Positions 1 through 7,917 of a stretch of 22,121 bases of DNA are shown here, in pieces. The translations under genes were made by a program, and so were the position numbers. This DNA is from an uncultured Alphaproteobacteria bacterium. GTDB lineage: Bacteria > Pseudomonadota > Alphaproteobacteria > Caulobacterales > Hyphomonadaceae. The first letter of the stretch is position 1. The number at the start of each line of letters is the position of its first letter. The notes under the pieces were generated by a model that did not search any database, was not told the origin of the DNA, and worked only from the letters and a program-made list of their open reading frames with translations. Where the stretch lies: NCBI GenBank assembly GCA_903831485.1, contig CAIKXW010000174.1, forward strand, positions 1 through 22,121, in the 5' to 3' direction.

Positions 1-325
1 CGGCTATTGCTATGGCGGCACCATGAGCTGGCTGGCCGCGGCGCGGCTGGACGGGCTGTTGGCTGCGTCCTGCTACTACGGCGGCAACATCGCGCAGATG
101 GTCGGCCTCAAGCCGCAATGCCCGACGATCTGCCATTTCGGCGCAAAGGACGCGCATATCCCGCTGGTCGGCGCGGTCGACAGGATCGAAGCGGCGCATC
201 CGGATGTCCCGGTCTACATCTACGATGCTGGCCACGGCTTTGCGCGGAAGAATTCGGCGGACTACGACGCGGCTTCGGACCGGCTTGCGTTCGAACGGAC
301 CATCGCGCTGTTCGACAAGTCGTGA
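1..325 (+). CDS. Dienelactone hydrolase family protein, C-terminal fragment
   Basis: Only the last ~107 codons are in the window; the frame is open from base 2. The first residues read GYCYGG, the nucleophile elbow (G-x-C-x-G-G) of dienelactone hydrolases, with cysteine as the predicted nucleophile. Further on, GAKDAHIP supplies the expected catalytic aspartate and YDAGHGFAR the catalytic histidine, so the Cys-Asp-His triad looks complete in order and spacing. The family hydrolyses cyclic lactones and related esters in the cytoplasm; the substrate here cannot be told. The stop codon overlaps the GTG of the next gene (GTGA), which suggests translational coupling. A second, exported-type member of the same family lies at 6986-7909. 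The N-terminus lies outside the window. Confidence 0.85.
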   Translation, partial: GYCYGGTMSWLAAARLDGLLAASCYYGGNIAQMVGLKPQCPTICHFGAKDAHIPLVGAVDRIEAAHPDVPVYIYDAGHGFARKNSADYDAASDRLAFERTIALFDKS

Positions 326-870
326 AGCTCATCTTCATCTGGGGGTCCGCAGCGTCGGGCAAGCTGACGGTGGGGCAGGCGCTGGCGGCGCAGACGGGGA
401 TCCGGCTGTTCCACAATCATCTGGTGGTCGACGCGCTGCTCGAGAAGCTCGCCTTTGGCGAGCCCGAGTTCATCCGGCTGCGCGAGGCCATGTGGATGAC
501 GGTGTTCGATAGGGCTGCGAGCGCGGGACAGTCGCTGATCTTCACCTTCCAGCCGGAGCCGACGGTGGAGGCGGGCTTTGCGGAGCGGGTGAAAGCGGTT
601 GTCGAGGGACATGGCGGGGCGGTGAGATTTGTGCGGCTGCTGGTGTCGCGCGAGACGCAGGATGCCCGCATCGCCAACGACAGCCGCATGGCATTCAGGA
701 AACTGGTGTCGCCAGAGATGTTGCGGGAGCGGCGCCCGGGATTCGAGGCGGCGGAGGTGGCGATGCCGGCGGCGGACATGGTGATCGATACCGAATTGGA
801 CGAAGCCATCGAGGCCGCACGGAACATTGCCGAAGCCTTCGGCCTGCCGTGGGTTGCCGGGCCCCGTTGA
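322..870 (+). CDS. Small P-loop kinase / AAA-type ATPase (shikimate-kinase-like fold)
   Basis: This 182-residue protein starts at a GTG overlapping the upstream hydrolase stop codon; that start places the Walker A motif (GSAASGKL, residues 8-15) near the N-terminus as expected. The motif is followed by a conserved-looking LFHNHLVVD segment. The pattern P-loop, LFHNH, a FG-F-x-R stretch, then IFTFQ matches a family of small nucleoside/shikimate-kinase-like ATPases usually annotated only as AAA family ATPase. A phosphotransfer role on a small molecule is likely from the fold, but the substrate is unknown. The frame stays open upstream of the chosen start, but that part overlaps the hydrolase coding region and does not look like protein. 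Its partner in the operon is the dienelactone hydrolase. Confidence 0.75.
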   Translation: MKLIFIWGSAASGKLTVGQALAAQTGIRLFHNHLVVDALLEKLAFGEPEFIRLREAMWMTVFDRAASAGQSLIFTFQPEPTVEAGFAERVKAVVEGHGGAVRFVRLLVSRETQDARIANDSRMAFRKLVSPEMLRERRPGFEAAEVAMPAADMVIDTELDEAIEAARNIAEAFGLPWVAGPR

Positions 871-926
871 GCTTTCCGGCGAGACTGATAGATTCCTGCG
901 CGTATCTGTCGGGGAGGCAGTCTCAC

Positions 927-1472
927 ATGAAATTTCTGGTGTTGGCCGCGGCGGCGGCGTTGCTGTCGGCGTGTTCGAGCTTCGAGGTCGCGCAGATCGA
1001 CCCGAAGACTGGCCTGATAGAGACCTCGACCAAGGCGACGACAATCATCAACAAGAAGGTCGACCTTGATTCGCGCAAGGCGCTGTTGCTGGTTCAGAAC
1101 GACCCATTCGTGATCGGCCAGGCAAAGGCGCTGAACTACTTCACCGAAATCATCAGCATCGAGCAGCTGGAGACGGCGATCATCCAGGCGAACCTTACGG
1201 ACAAGGTGCCCACGGTGCGCGAACGGATCGGCATCAACAATGCGGCGAAGAACTACAAGCCGTTCCTCTGGCTGCGTTTCGACATCGACGACACGAAACG
1301 TGAATACGTCCAGATGTACCTGACCGACCCTCTGAACATGGAGGATCTCTTTGCCGCCGAGGTCTATATGGACACGGTGTGGGCGGGCGTGAACGACCAG
1401 AATGCCTGGTATCCGCTGTTCAACGAGCTGATCACCTATATCAAGGCAAACTCGGCCACTCACGGAAAATAG
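927..1472 (+). CDS. Lipoprotein of unknown function (181 aa)
   Basis: The ATG at 927 is preceded by a good ribosome binding site (GGGGAGG at 911-917). The protein opens with a short basic n-region, an alanine/leucine-rich h-region and the lipobox LLSAC, so Cys16 should be lipidated. The mature part (about 165 residues) is soluble and mixed alpha/beta in character, with no transmembrane segment and no catalytic motif I recognise. The sequence FLWLRFDIDD followed by YVQMYLTD reads like beta strands. I do not recognise the family. It converges on the minus-strand glycine-zipper lipoprotein gene, with a hairpin between them. The frame also opens earlier, at 849, but that start lacks a signal sequence in the right place and overlaps the kinase gene. 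Confidence 0.75.
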   Translation: MKFLVLAAAAALLSACSSFEVAQIDPKTGLIETSTKATTIINKKVDLDSRKALLLVQNDPFVIGQAKALNYFTEIISIEQLETAIIQANLTDKVPTVRERIGINNAAKNYKPFLWLRFDIDDTKREYVQMYLTDPLNMEDLFAAEVYMDTVWAGVNDQNAWYPLFNELITYIKANSATHGK

Positions 1473-1480
1473 CCAATAAC

Positions 1481-1504
1481 GCGGCGGACAGCAGGCTCCG
1501 CCGC
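1481..1504. terminator. Hairpin between convergent genes
   Basis: A perfect 8-bp inverted repeat (GCGGCGGA 1481-1488 / TCCGCCGC 1497-1504) with an 8-nt loop starts nine bases after the stop codon of the upstream lipoprotein gene and lies before the stop of the convergent gene at 1554. It has no T-run on either strand, so intrinsic termination would be weak. A bidirectional 3'-end stabiliser or a Rho-assisted end is equally possible. Confidence 0.4.
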
Positions 1505-1553
1505 GTCGTATGGACTATCAGCGAACGGCCTTCGCCCAAGCGTCAGCTAATGA

Positions 1554-1754
1554 CTAATCGGGATCGGCAACCGTGCCGGCGATCGCGCCGGCCGCCGCGC
1601 CGATGGCCGCGCCGCGTTCAGCGTCGCCGTCTCCGGTGTTATTGCCGATGGCGGCGCCAGCAGCGCCGCCGACGGCCGCGCCGGTGAGGGTGGAGCACGC
1701 GCTCATCGAAGCGGCGGCGATCGCGACGGCGAAAAGTGTTTTCAAACCAGACAT
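1554..1754 (-). CDS. Small glycine-zipper lipoprotein (66 aa)
   Basis: The start chosen is the ATG at 1754. It follows GGAG at a normal distance, whereas an in-frame ATG at 1766 would lie only about 8 nt from the predicted transcription start. The product has a signal sequence ending in the lipobox SMSAC (Cys20), followed by repeated small-residue motifs (GAAVGGAAGAAIG and then GAAIGAAAGAIAG). This is the glycine-zipper pattern of YMGG/OsmB/SlyB-type outer-membrane lipoproteins. Such proteins insert in or associate with membranes and are often induced by stress. The perfect EcfG-type promoter immediately upstream fits a general stress response gene. The exact biochemical role is unknown for this type. 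Confidence 0.8.
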   Translation of the reverse strand: MSGLKTLFAVAIAAASMSACSTLTGAAVGGAAGAAIGNNTGDGDAERGAAIGAAAGAIAGTVADPD

Positions 1755-1781
1755 CTCATTCTCCATGTAGCTGGAGTTCCA

Positions 1782-1806
1782 AACGCGTGTCCGATTGTCG
1801 CGTTCC
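1782..1806 (-). promoter_or_regulatory. EcfG-type (general stress sigma factor) promoter
   Basis: On the minus strand the sequence reads GGAAC (1806-1802), 16 nt, then CGTT (1785-1782) followed by another T. This is an exact match to the consensus known for alphaproteobacterial EcfG promoters (GGAAC-N16/17-CGTT). The predicted transcript would begin near 1774, about 20 nt before the ATG at 1754 of the glycine-zipper lipoprotein, leaving room for its GGAG site. Position, orientation and spacing all agree. No transcription data are available here. Confidence 0.75.
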
Positions 1807-1869
1807 TGATTTAGGTTAGTCAGCAGCCCAAACGATTCGTAATCTGTGCGGGATGAAGCAGGGGACGCG

Positions 1870-3069
1870 GTGAACGTTCGGTCAATCGCGATTGCGGGCG
1901 GCGGGATAGCGGGCCTTGCGTGTGCGGCGTTGCTGGCGCGCGAGGGCGCCAGGGTCGTCGTTCATGATCGCATGGATGCGCCGGCGCCGGTCGGCTCGGG
2001 CCTCATTCTCCAGCCCGTTGGCCTCGCAGTGCTCGACCAGATCGGCGTGGGGGGCAGGCTGCGTGCGCTCGGCGCGCCGATCAAGCGGCTGTTCGGGCGC
2101 GTGCAACCCTCGGGTCGTGTGGTGCTCGATGTGCGCTATCGCGCGCTGGGCGGCGGCGCAGGCGAGGGGCTGGCGGTGCATCGCGGCGCGCTGTTCGAGG
2201 CGTTGCTGGATGCCGCCCGGCAGTCAGGGGTCATCATTGAGGGCGGATGCGAGGTTGCGGGCGCAGGCGACGGCAGGCTCGTTCTGCGAGGCGGCGCGAC
2301 GACGGCGAAGTTCGATCTGGTCGTCGATGCGCTGGGCGTGAGGTCGCCGCTGTCGCGCGCGCAGGCGCTACCGCCGCTTCCGTTCGGGGCGCTGTGGGGC
2401 AATCTCGAGTGGCCGACCGGGAGCGCGTTCGACGCGATGGCGCTTGAGCAGCGCTACGAGGCGGCGCGCCGGATGGTGGGCGTGCTTCCGATCGGCAGCG
2501 TGAGGCCGGGCGCACCGCGACAGGCGGCGTTCTTCTGGAGCCTGCGGCATGCCGATCTCGCTGCATGGCAGGCGGGCGGGCTGGACGCGTGGAAGGCGGA
2601 CGTCATGCGCCTGTGGCCGCAGACTGCGCCATTCCTGGAGCAGGTCACACAGCGCGAGCAACTGATCTTCGCGAGCTATTGCCATCGCACGCTGCGCTCG
2701 CCGCTGAAGGACGGGGTCGTGCATATCGGCGACAGCTGGCATTCGGCCAGCCCGCAGCTGGGTCAGGGCGCGAACATGGCGTTGCTGGACGCGCTGGCGC
2801 TTTCGCGCGCCATCGCGACCCATGCCGACACCGGTGTGGCGATCGAGGCCTACGCCCGCGCGCGGCTGGCCCATATCCGCATCTACCAGCTTGCCTCGTG
2901 GATGTTCACGCCCGCCTACCAGAGCGATGGCTCAGCCGTGGCGTGGATGCGCGACTGGTTGCTGGCGCCCGTCTCGAAGTTCTGGCCGGCGCCGAAAATC
3001 CTTGCCGCGCTTGTGGCCGGCGCTGTCGGCTCGCCGCTGGCCGCAATCGAGGCTGTGAGGGATGGCTGA
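1870..3069 (+). CDS. FAD-dependent monooxygenase (PHBH fold)
   Basis: This 399-residue protein starts at GTG 1870, preceded by AGGGGA; another in-frame GTG at 1846 would add eight residues before the dinucleotide-binding strand. It has the three hallmarks of the UbiH/salicylate-hydroxylase-like flavoprotein family. They are the N-terminal GGGIAG (residues 10-15) of the GxGxxG Rossmann fold, a DG-like motif VVDALGVRSP (Asp153) and the GD motif GDSWHSASPQLGQGAN (Asp288), which binds the FAD ribityl and pyrophosphate. The family hydroxylates aromatic or related compounds using NAD(P)H and oxygen. The substrate cannot be deduced, and the GD motif has SWHSAS where many members have AAHPM. It ends 42 bp before cobT and may be co-transcribed with it. 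Confidence 0.85.
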   Translation: MNVRSIAIAGGGIAGLACAALLAREGARVVVHDRMDAPAPVGSGLILQPVGLAVLDQIGVGGRLRALGAPIKRLFGRVQPSGRVVLDVRYRALGGGAGEGLAVHRGALFEALLDAARQSGVIIEGGCEVAGAGDGRLVLRGGATTAKFDLVVDALGVRSPLSRAQALPPLPFGALWGNLEWPTGSAFDAMALEQRYEAARRMVGVLPIGSVRPGAPRQAAFFWSLRHADLAAWQAGGLDAWKADVMRLWPQTAPFLEQVTQREQLIFASYCHRTLRSPLKDGVVHIGDSWHSASPQLGQGANMALLDALALSRAIATHADTGVAIEAYARARLAHIRIYQLASWMFTPAYQSDGSAVAWMRDWLLAPVSKFWPAPKILAALVAGAVGSPLAAIEAVRDG

Positions 3070-3111
3070 CGGGCCTTCCCAGCGGGGCGGGCGGGCCCTA
3101 AAGGTCGGTCC

Positions 3112-5079
3112 ATGAGCAAGGCCATCGACCGCGCGGATGTCTTCAAGTCGGCCCTGAGCGCCGCAACCCGCGCTATCGCGGGGCAGGACGAGCTTGGCGT
3201 GGATTTCTCCGTCGACGGCGGGCGGATCACCGAGGGCCAGATCACGCTCACAACGCCGCCCAAGGATCTGACGATGGCGGCGGCCGCGCGGGCGCGCGGG
3301 CAGGCCGATGCACTTGCGCTGCGCGTGGCGCATCACGACGCACGCGCCCATGCTCGTGGCATGCCCCAGCGCGAGGATGCGCGGCGGCTGTTCGAGGCGG
3401 CGGAACGCGCGCGCATCGAGTCAATCGGCGCGTCGGCACTGGATGGCGTCGCGGAGAATCTCGACTCGGTACTGCAGCAACGCTGCGAGCGAGCGGGATA
3501 TTCGCGCGTGACGGACAAGAGCCGTGCGCCGATGGATGATGCGCTGGAGTTCGTGCTGCGCGAGGTTCTGACCGGCCGCAAGCTGCCCGCGGCGGCGGAG
3601 ACGGTTGCGGCTGTCTGGCGCGAGGAGCTCGGCGAGAAGGCTGCCGGTCCGCTGGCGCAGGCGCGGGCGAGCATGCACGACCAGGCAGCGTTCTCGGCGG
3701 TGATGCGCAACCTGCTGCGCGATCTTGGACTTGGCGATGAGACCTCGCGCCAGACCGACGACGAAGACGAGAAGGGCGAGGACGACGAGGAAGGCGAAGC
3801 CAAGGCCGAGGCGCCCGACGAGAGCGAAGGCGATGGCGAAGGTGAAGGCGAATCGCAGGAGCAGGATTCCAGCGACGCTGGCGAAGGCGAGCCCGGCGAC
3901 CAGATCGAGGCGACGGCCGCCGACGACGCCGACAGCGACATGGAGGCGACCGAGGCCGACGACGAGCAGGATGCTACGCCACTGCGCCCCAACTGGCGCG
4001 ACAGCGATGCGTTCAAGTCAGAGTACAAGGCCTTCACGACCGTCCATGACGAGGTGAAGACCGCGGACGAACTTTGCGATCCCGAAGAGTTGGCGCGCCT
4101 GCGCGCCTATCTGGATGCGCAGCTGCAGGGCCTGCAGGGGGCAGTGTCGCGGTTGGCCAACCGGCTGCAGCGGCGGCTGATGGCGCAGCAGAATCGCTCG
4201 TGGATGTTCGATCTCGAGGAAGGCGTGCTCGATACGTCGCGCCTGACGCGCGTGATTGTCGATCCGACTGCGCCGCTGTCATTCAAGATGGAGGACGAGA
4301 GCAAGTTCCGCGACACGGTGGTGACGCTGCTGCTCGACAACTCTGGGTCCATGCGCGGTCGGCCGATCATGGTGGCGGCGCTGTGCGCTGACATCCTTGC
4401 TCGCACCCTGGAGCGTTGCGGCGTGAAGGTCGAAATTCTCGGCTTCACGACCCAGGCATGGAAAGGCGGACTGTCGCGCGAGGACTGGATCAAGGCGGGC
4501 AAGCCGCCGTCCCCAGGCCGCCTGAACGACCTGCGCCACATCATCTACAAGAGCGCGGATGCGCCGTGGCGGCGCGTGCGACGCAATCTCGGCCTGATGA
4601 TGCGCGAGGGGCTGCTGAAGGAGAACATCGACGGCGAGGCGCTGCTTTGGGCGCATGACCGGCTGATGGGCCGCGCCGAGCAGCGCAAGATCCTGATGGT
4701 GATCTCCGACGGCGCGCCGGTGGACGATTCAACATTGTCGGTGAACGTCGGCAATCCGCTGGAGAAACACCTGCGCGAGGTGATTGCGCATATCGAGGGC
4801 GCGTCTCCAATCGAGCTGATCGCCATCGGCATCGGCCATGACGTGACCCGCTGGTATCGCCGCGCCGTCACCATCGTCGAGGCTGAGCAGCTGGGCGGCG
4901 TGATGACCGACAAGCTGGCCGAACTGTTCGGCGAGGAAGAGGCGAAGAAGGCGAGGACTTCGAGCCAGGGATCCGACCAGCGCGACCGGCGCGGCGCGCG
5001 CGGCGCGGTGACAACCGGGCGCGCGGTGAAGCGGACGACCTTCGGCGAAGTCGCCAAGGGGCGGAGCTCGGCGCGGTGA
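3112..5079 (+). CDS. cobT: Aerobic cobaltochelatase subunit CobT
   Basis: This 655-residue protein, similar in length to known CobT (~630), is the MIDAS-containing subunit that works with the AAA+ ring CobS and the large subunit CobN to insert cobalt into hydrogenobyrinic acid a,c-diamide. The layout is a helical N-terminal domain (1-215) and a very acidic linker (about 216-290, rich in Asp/Glu/Gly). A basic region containing [16 protein letters not shown] follows, then a C-terminal von Willebrand A domain. The MIDAS motif DNSGSM lies at residues 409-414 (Asp409, Ser411, Ser413), and ISDGAPVD further on completes the fold. No cobS, cobN or other cobalamin gene is present in the window. Its stop codon overlaps the GTG of the next gene by four bases. 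Confidence 0.92.
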   Translation: MSKAIDRADVFKSALSAATRAIAGQDELGVDFSVDGGRITEGQITLTTPPKDLTMAAAARARGQADALALRVAHHDARAHARGMPQREDARRLFEAAERARIESIGASALDGVAENLDSVLQQRCERAGYSRVTDKSRAPMDDALEFVLREVLTGRKLPAAAETVAAVWREELGEKAAGPLAQARASMHDQAAFSAVMRNLLRDLGLGDETSRQTDDEDEKGEDDEEGEAKAEAPDESEGDGEGEGESQEQDSSDAGEGEPGDQIEATAADDADSDMEATEADDEQDATPLRPNWRDSDAFKSEYKAFTTVHDEVKTADELCDPEELARLRAYLDAQLQGLQGAVSRLANRLQRRLMAQQNRSWMFDLEEGVLDTSRLTRVIVDPTAPLSFKMEDESKFRDTVVTLLLDNSGSMRGRPIMVAALCADILARTLERCGVKVEILGFTTQAWKGGLSREDWIKAGKPPSPGRLNDLRHIIYKSADAPWRRVRRNLGLMMREGLLKENIDGEALLWAHDRLMGRAEQRKILMVISDGAPVDDSTLSVNVGNPLEKHLREVIAHIEGASPIELIAIGIGHDVTRWYRRAVTIVEAEQLGGVMTDKLAELFGEEEAKKARTSSQGSDQRDRRGARGAVTTGRAVKRTTFGEVAKGRSSAR

Positions 5080-6356
5080 GAGCCTGGCTGCTTTCCCTTG
5101 TTGCTGTCGTGCTCTCAGGGTGCGCGAGTGTTGCCGGGAGCAGGGATTTGAACATCGACACATTGGCGCAGGACTATGTGCGGCTTGCGCTGGAGATCGA
5201 CGCGCACGAGAGCGGCTATGTCGATGCATACTATGGTCCGGACGAATGGCGAGAGGCGGCGCGGCGCAATCCGCGTGAACGCGGCGCGCTGAAAGCGGCT
5301 GCGGACCGGATCGTGGCGGACCTTGCGTCGCTTGCCTCGGCGGGCGGTGAACAGGGCCAGCGTGCGCGCGTGATGATGGCCAACGCATCCAGCGCGCGCT
5401 TCAGGCTCGACATGATCGATGGCAAACGCGTGCCGTTTGTGGAGGAGGCGGAGGCGCTGTTTGCGTTGCGCCCGAAATTGCGGCCGCTGTCGGATTTCGA
5501 AGGCGCGCTGGCGCGTATCGAGGCGCTGCTGCCGGGGCCTGGCCCGCTGTCCGAGCGCGTCGGCGCCTTCAGGGCGCAGTATTCGGTGCCGGACGAGCGC
5601 CTTGCCGACGTGATGCAGGCGGCGATTGCCGAGTGTCGAAAGCGCACCGCTGCGTTCATCCCGTTGCCGACCGGCGAGAGTTTCTCGATGACGCTGGTTA
5701 ACGACAAGAGTTGGGGCGCGTACAATTACTACAAGGGCGGGAACCAGAGCCTCATCGAGATCAATACGGACCTGCCTGTGTCGATCGGCCATGTGCTCGT
5801 GCTCGGATGCCACGAGGGATATCCGGGTCACCACGTGCAGGGCATTTTCAACGAGCGGAACTATCGGGAGCGCGGCTGGGCGGAGTATTCCGTCATGCCG
5901 CTCTACGCGCCTGCAGCGCCCCTGAACGAGGGCGGCGCGGATTTCGGGGTCGATCTCGCGTTTCCGGGCGATGAGCGGCTGAAGTTCGAGATCGAGGTGC
6001 TTTATCCGCTCGCTGGACTGGACCCGAAAATGGCCCCGGCGTTCGAGACGCTGAGACGCGCTACGAGTGAACTGGACGGCGCGCTGTTGCGGATTTCACA
6101 GATGCAGCTCGATGGCGAGATCGATCGGGAGCAGGCGATCACGCTGGCGCAGAAATACCGCCTCGCATCGCGGGATGTTGCGGAGCAGTCGCTAAGGTTC
6201 GACGCGGCTTACCGGTCCTACGTGATCAATTACTCGGTGGGCGAGGATCTGGTTCGGGCCTATGTCGACCGTCACGGCGGCGACCAGAAAGCGCGGTGGG
6301 CCGCCTATGTGCGGATCATGTCGACACCGACGCTGCCGGCTGACCTGACGCAGTAA
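5076..6356 (+). CDS. DUF885 family putative metallohydrolase, lipoprotein
   Basis: The GTG start overlaps the cobT stop codon (GTGA), so translational coupling is likely. The N-terminus is a type II signal peptide with lipobox VLSGC (Cys16), placing the 426-residue protein on the envelope. The central motif HEGYPGHH (His246, Glu247, His252/253) is the zinc-ligand signature of DUF885 proteins, with NEGGADFG downstream, where further ligands usually lie. DUF885 members are thought to be zinc peptidases or hydrolases related to the gluzincin type, mostly uncharacterised. At 426 residues it is shorter than many members (usually 550-600), the reduction falling before the HExxxGHH segment. Nothing in the sequence links it mechanistically to CobT; the coupling may only reflect gene packing. 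Confidence 0.85.
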   Translation: MRAWLLSLVAVVLSGCASVAGSRDLNIDTLAQDYVRLALEIDAHESGYVDAYYGPDEWREAARRNPRERGALKAAADRIVADLASLASAGGEQGQRARVMMANASSARFRLDMIDGKRVPFVEEAEALFALRPKLRPLSDFEGALARIEALLPGPGPLSERVGAFRAQYSVPDERLADVMQAAIAECRKRTAAFIPLPTGESFSMTLVNDKSWGAYNYYKGGNQSLIEINTDLPVSIGHVLVLGCHEGYPGHHVQGIFNERNYRERGWAEYSVMPLYAPAAPLNEGGADFGVDLAFPGDERLKFEIEVLYPLAGLDPKMAPAFETLRRATSELDGALLRISQMQLDGEIDREQAITLAQKYRLASRDVAEQSLRFDAAYRSYVINYSVGEDLVRAYVDRHGGDQKARWAAYVRIMSTPTLPADLTQ

Positions 6357-6413
6357 ATGCGCCATGCGTTCTCGAGACGCTCACCCGCGTCGATATTGGC
6401 GCAAAATGAAGTC

Positions 6414-6474
6414 TCCGAAGGCCCGACGCCTCGGCTGAGCCTTCGGAAAGCGGCGGCGGCTGAACGCCGCCGCC
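6414..6474. terminator. Tandem hairpins between convergent genes
   Basis: Two perfect 9-bp inverted repeats lie in the 131-bp gap between the DUF885 gene and the convergent secreted-protein gene. One is TCCGAAGGC (6414-6422) / GCCTTCGGA (6439-6447) with a 16-nt loop. The other is GGCGGCGGC (6452-6460) / GCCGCCGCC (6466-6474) with a 5-nt loop. The second is followed by no T-run on the plus strand, and on the minus strand only by a short CTTT after it. A bidirectional transcription end is the simplest reading. Confidence 0.5.
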
Positions 6475-6487
6475 TCAACCCACAACC

Positions 6488-6775
6488 CTAGCTCGCCGGT
6501 TTGACCGAGCTGACCGTCTCGGTGCTGCGATCGACGGTGCACAGCAGCTTGGCGGACGAGTCGTCGGCATTCTTGACCTTGAACAGGTAGACGAAGGCCG
6601 CGCCCGTGGCCTTGGTCGAATCCTTGTCGGCTTTCACCGATTTCAATGCCGTGTCCTTGGAGATTTCCGACTTGCAGAGGTTTTCGCCGGACTGGACCGA
6701 GATCTTCGCAAGTGCGGGGGCGGCGAGGAGGATTGAGGCGGCAGACAGAAGAATGAGGGAGGAAACGCGGGTCAT
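6488..6775 (-). CDS. Small secreted protein with two cysteines (95 aa)
   Basis: The ATG at 6775 is chosen because it follows a GGAG site and gives a clean Sec signal peptide (MTRVSSLILL... ending AAPALA, cleavage predicted after residue 23). A longer frame from 6820 would place 15 charged residues before the signal. The mature 72-residue protein has two cysteines (Cys34, Cys79) that could form a disulfide in the periplasm, and a lysine/aspartate-rich middle. The sequence FVYLFKVKN and KLLCTVDRS suggests a small beta fold. I do not recognise the family; alphaproteobacteria have many short periplasmic proteins of this style. It is transcribed divergently from the Tat-type dienelactone hydrolase and shares with it a gapped inverted repeat. 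Confidence 0.7.
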   Translation of the reverse strand: MTRVSSLILLSAASILLAAPALAKISVQSGENLCKSEISKDTALKSVKADKDSTKATGAAFVYLFKVKNADDSSAKLLCTVDRSTETVSSVKPAS

Positions 6776-6820
6776 TTTGATCTCCGTATTGGCCGTCAGG
6801 GAGCGCGGCCTTGCGCGCAT

Positions 6821-6961
6821 CCAGACAGTGTCAGGTAGACGCCGTCAAGTGACGCTAGGGTAAAATAGGGCTGGCCAGCGCTAACACCTTCGTCAACTGG
6901 AGCTAATCAGCCCTCTGGCAGATGGCCGGATACTCTTGTGGCGTCTAGCGTCGCTGTCTGG
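6821..6961. repeat. Long gapped inverted repeat in a divergent promoter region
   Basis: The left arm (6821-6843) reads CCAGACAG, 7 nt, TAGACGCC. The right arm (6940-6961), read on the minus strand, is CCAGACAG, 6 nt, TAGACGCC. Sixteen bases thus match in two 8-bp blocks, 96 nt apart. The same element, in the same orientation relative to each gene, lies 45 bp before the ATG of the secreted-protein gene and 24 bp before the ATG of the hydrolase gene. Inside are a small palindrome CGTCA-AG-TGACG (6843-6854) and a GACGCTAG (6851-6858) that also recurs inverted at 6945-6952. It looks like a paired regulatory element, but the binding factor is unknown. Confidence 0.55.
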
Positions 6962-6985
6962 CCGAAAAGCGCCACGGAGGACAAA

Positions 6986-7909
6986 ATGGCGGATACGGAA
7001 ACGGGCAGGGAGCCGGGCGCAACCATCGCGCCGAGCCAGGAGATGTTCGATCTCTATGACCAGTATTGCCACAACGATATCGACCGCCGCACATTCATGG
7101 ACAGGCTGGGCAAGTTCGCGGTGGGCGGGGTGACGGTGGCGATGCTGGCCGAGGCGTTGCTGCCCCGTTACGCCAGCGCGCTGCAGATGGCCGAGTATGA
7201 CAGCCGGATCAGGGGCGAGCGGATCACCTATGACTCGCCCAATGGCGCGGGCAAGCAGGGCAAGCAGATGGGCGGCTATCTGGTGCGCCCGGCGAATGCC
7301 TCGGCGCGAAAACTGCCCGCCATCGTGGTCGTGCATGAGAACCGCGGGCTCAACCCGCACATTGCAGATGTGGCGCGGCGGACGGCGGCTGCGGGCTTCA
7401 TCGCGTTTGCGCCTGATGCGCTCTTCCCGCTCGGCGGCTATCCGGGCACGGACGACGAGGGACGCACCATGCAGGCGACCCGCAACGGCGCCGAAATGCT
7501 GGAAGACTTCATCGCGGCCGTACAGCTGATGCAGGCGCATCCCGAATGCACGGGCAAGGTCGGCATTGTCGGCTTCTGTTTTGGCGGCGGCGTCTGCAAC
7601 AACGTAGCGGTGCGCGTGCCGACGCTGGGAGCGTCCGCGCCCTACTATGGCGGCGCGGCGGCGCTGGCCGATGTTCCGAAAATCCAGGCGCCGCTCTTGA
7701 TTACGCTGGCCGGCATCGACGAGCGGATCAACGCCGCCTATCCCGCCTATGAGGCTGAGCTGAAGAAGGCCGGCAAGACAGTGACCGTCCATACCTATGA
7801 GGGTTGCCAGCACGGCTTTCACAACGACACCACGCCGCGCTTCGATCCCGAGAATGCGCGCGTGGCGTGGATCCGCACGCTCGACTTCTTCCGTCAGCAC
7901 CTGACCTGA
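6986..7909 (+). CDS. Dienelactone hydrolase family protein with Tat-type signal
   Basis: The ATG at 6986 is preceded by GGAGGA; the GTG at 6938 lies inside the inverted repeat and is less likely. The 307-residue protein has an N-terminal helix (FDLYDQY) and a twin-arginine segment DRRTFMDRLGKFAVGG (Arg34-Arg35) followed by a hydrophobic stretch ending near RYASA. This arrangement is typical of exported dienelactone hydrolase homologues. The hydrolase core has the nucleophile elbow GFCFGGG with Cys198, then Asp245 (GIDERI) and His276 (CQHGFHND), a full catalytic triad. The family cleaves lactone or ester bonds; the natural substrate is unknown, and export to the periplasm is inferred from the signal. 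The next gene starts 8 bp after its stop codon. Confidence 0.87.
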   Translation: MADTETGREPGATIAPSQEMFDLYDQYCHNDIDRRTFMDRLGKFAVGGVTVAMLAEALLPRYASALQMAEYDSRIRGERITYDSPNGAGKQGKQMGGYLVRPANASARKLPAIVVVHENRGLNPHIADVARRTAAAGFIAFAPDALFPLGGYPGTDDEGRTMQATRNGAEMLEDFIAAVQLMQAHPECTGKVGIVGFCFGGGVCNNVAVRVPTLGASAPYYGGAAALADVPKIQAPLLITLAGIDERINAAYPAYEAELKKAGKTVTVHTYEGCQHGFHNDTTPRFDPENARVAWIRTLDFFRQHLT

Positions 7910-7917
7910 GGCTGTTC

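Noticed and set aside
417..1463. Minus-strand open frame of 348 codons opposite the kinase and lipoprotein genes
   Set aside because: It is antisense to two plausible genes with start signals, is of low-complexity Arg/Ser composition, and has no family resemblance.
3757..3980. Repetitive GA-rich stretch suspected as a tandem repeat
   Set aside because: It encodes the acidic linker of CobT. The repetition follows from Asp/Glu/Gly codons, and no fixed unit repeats.
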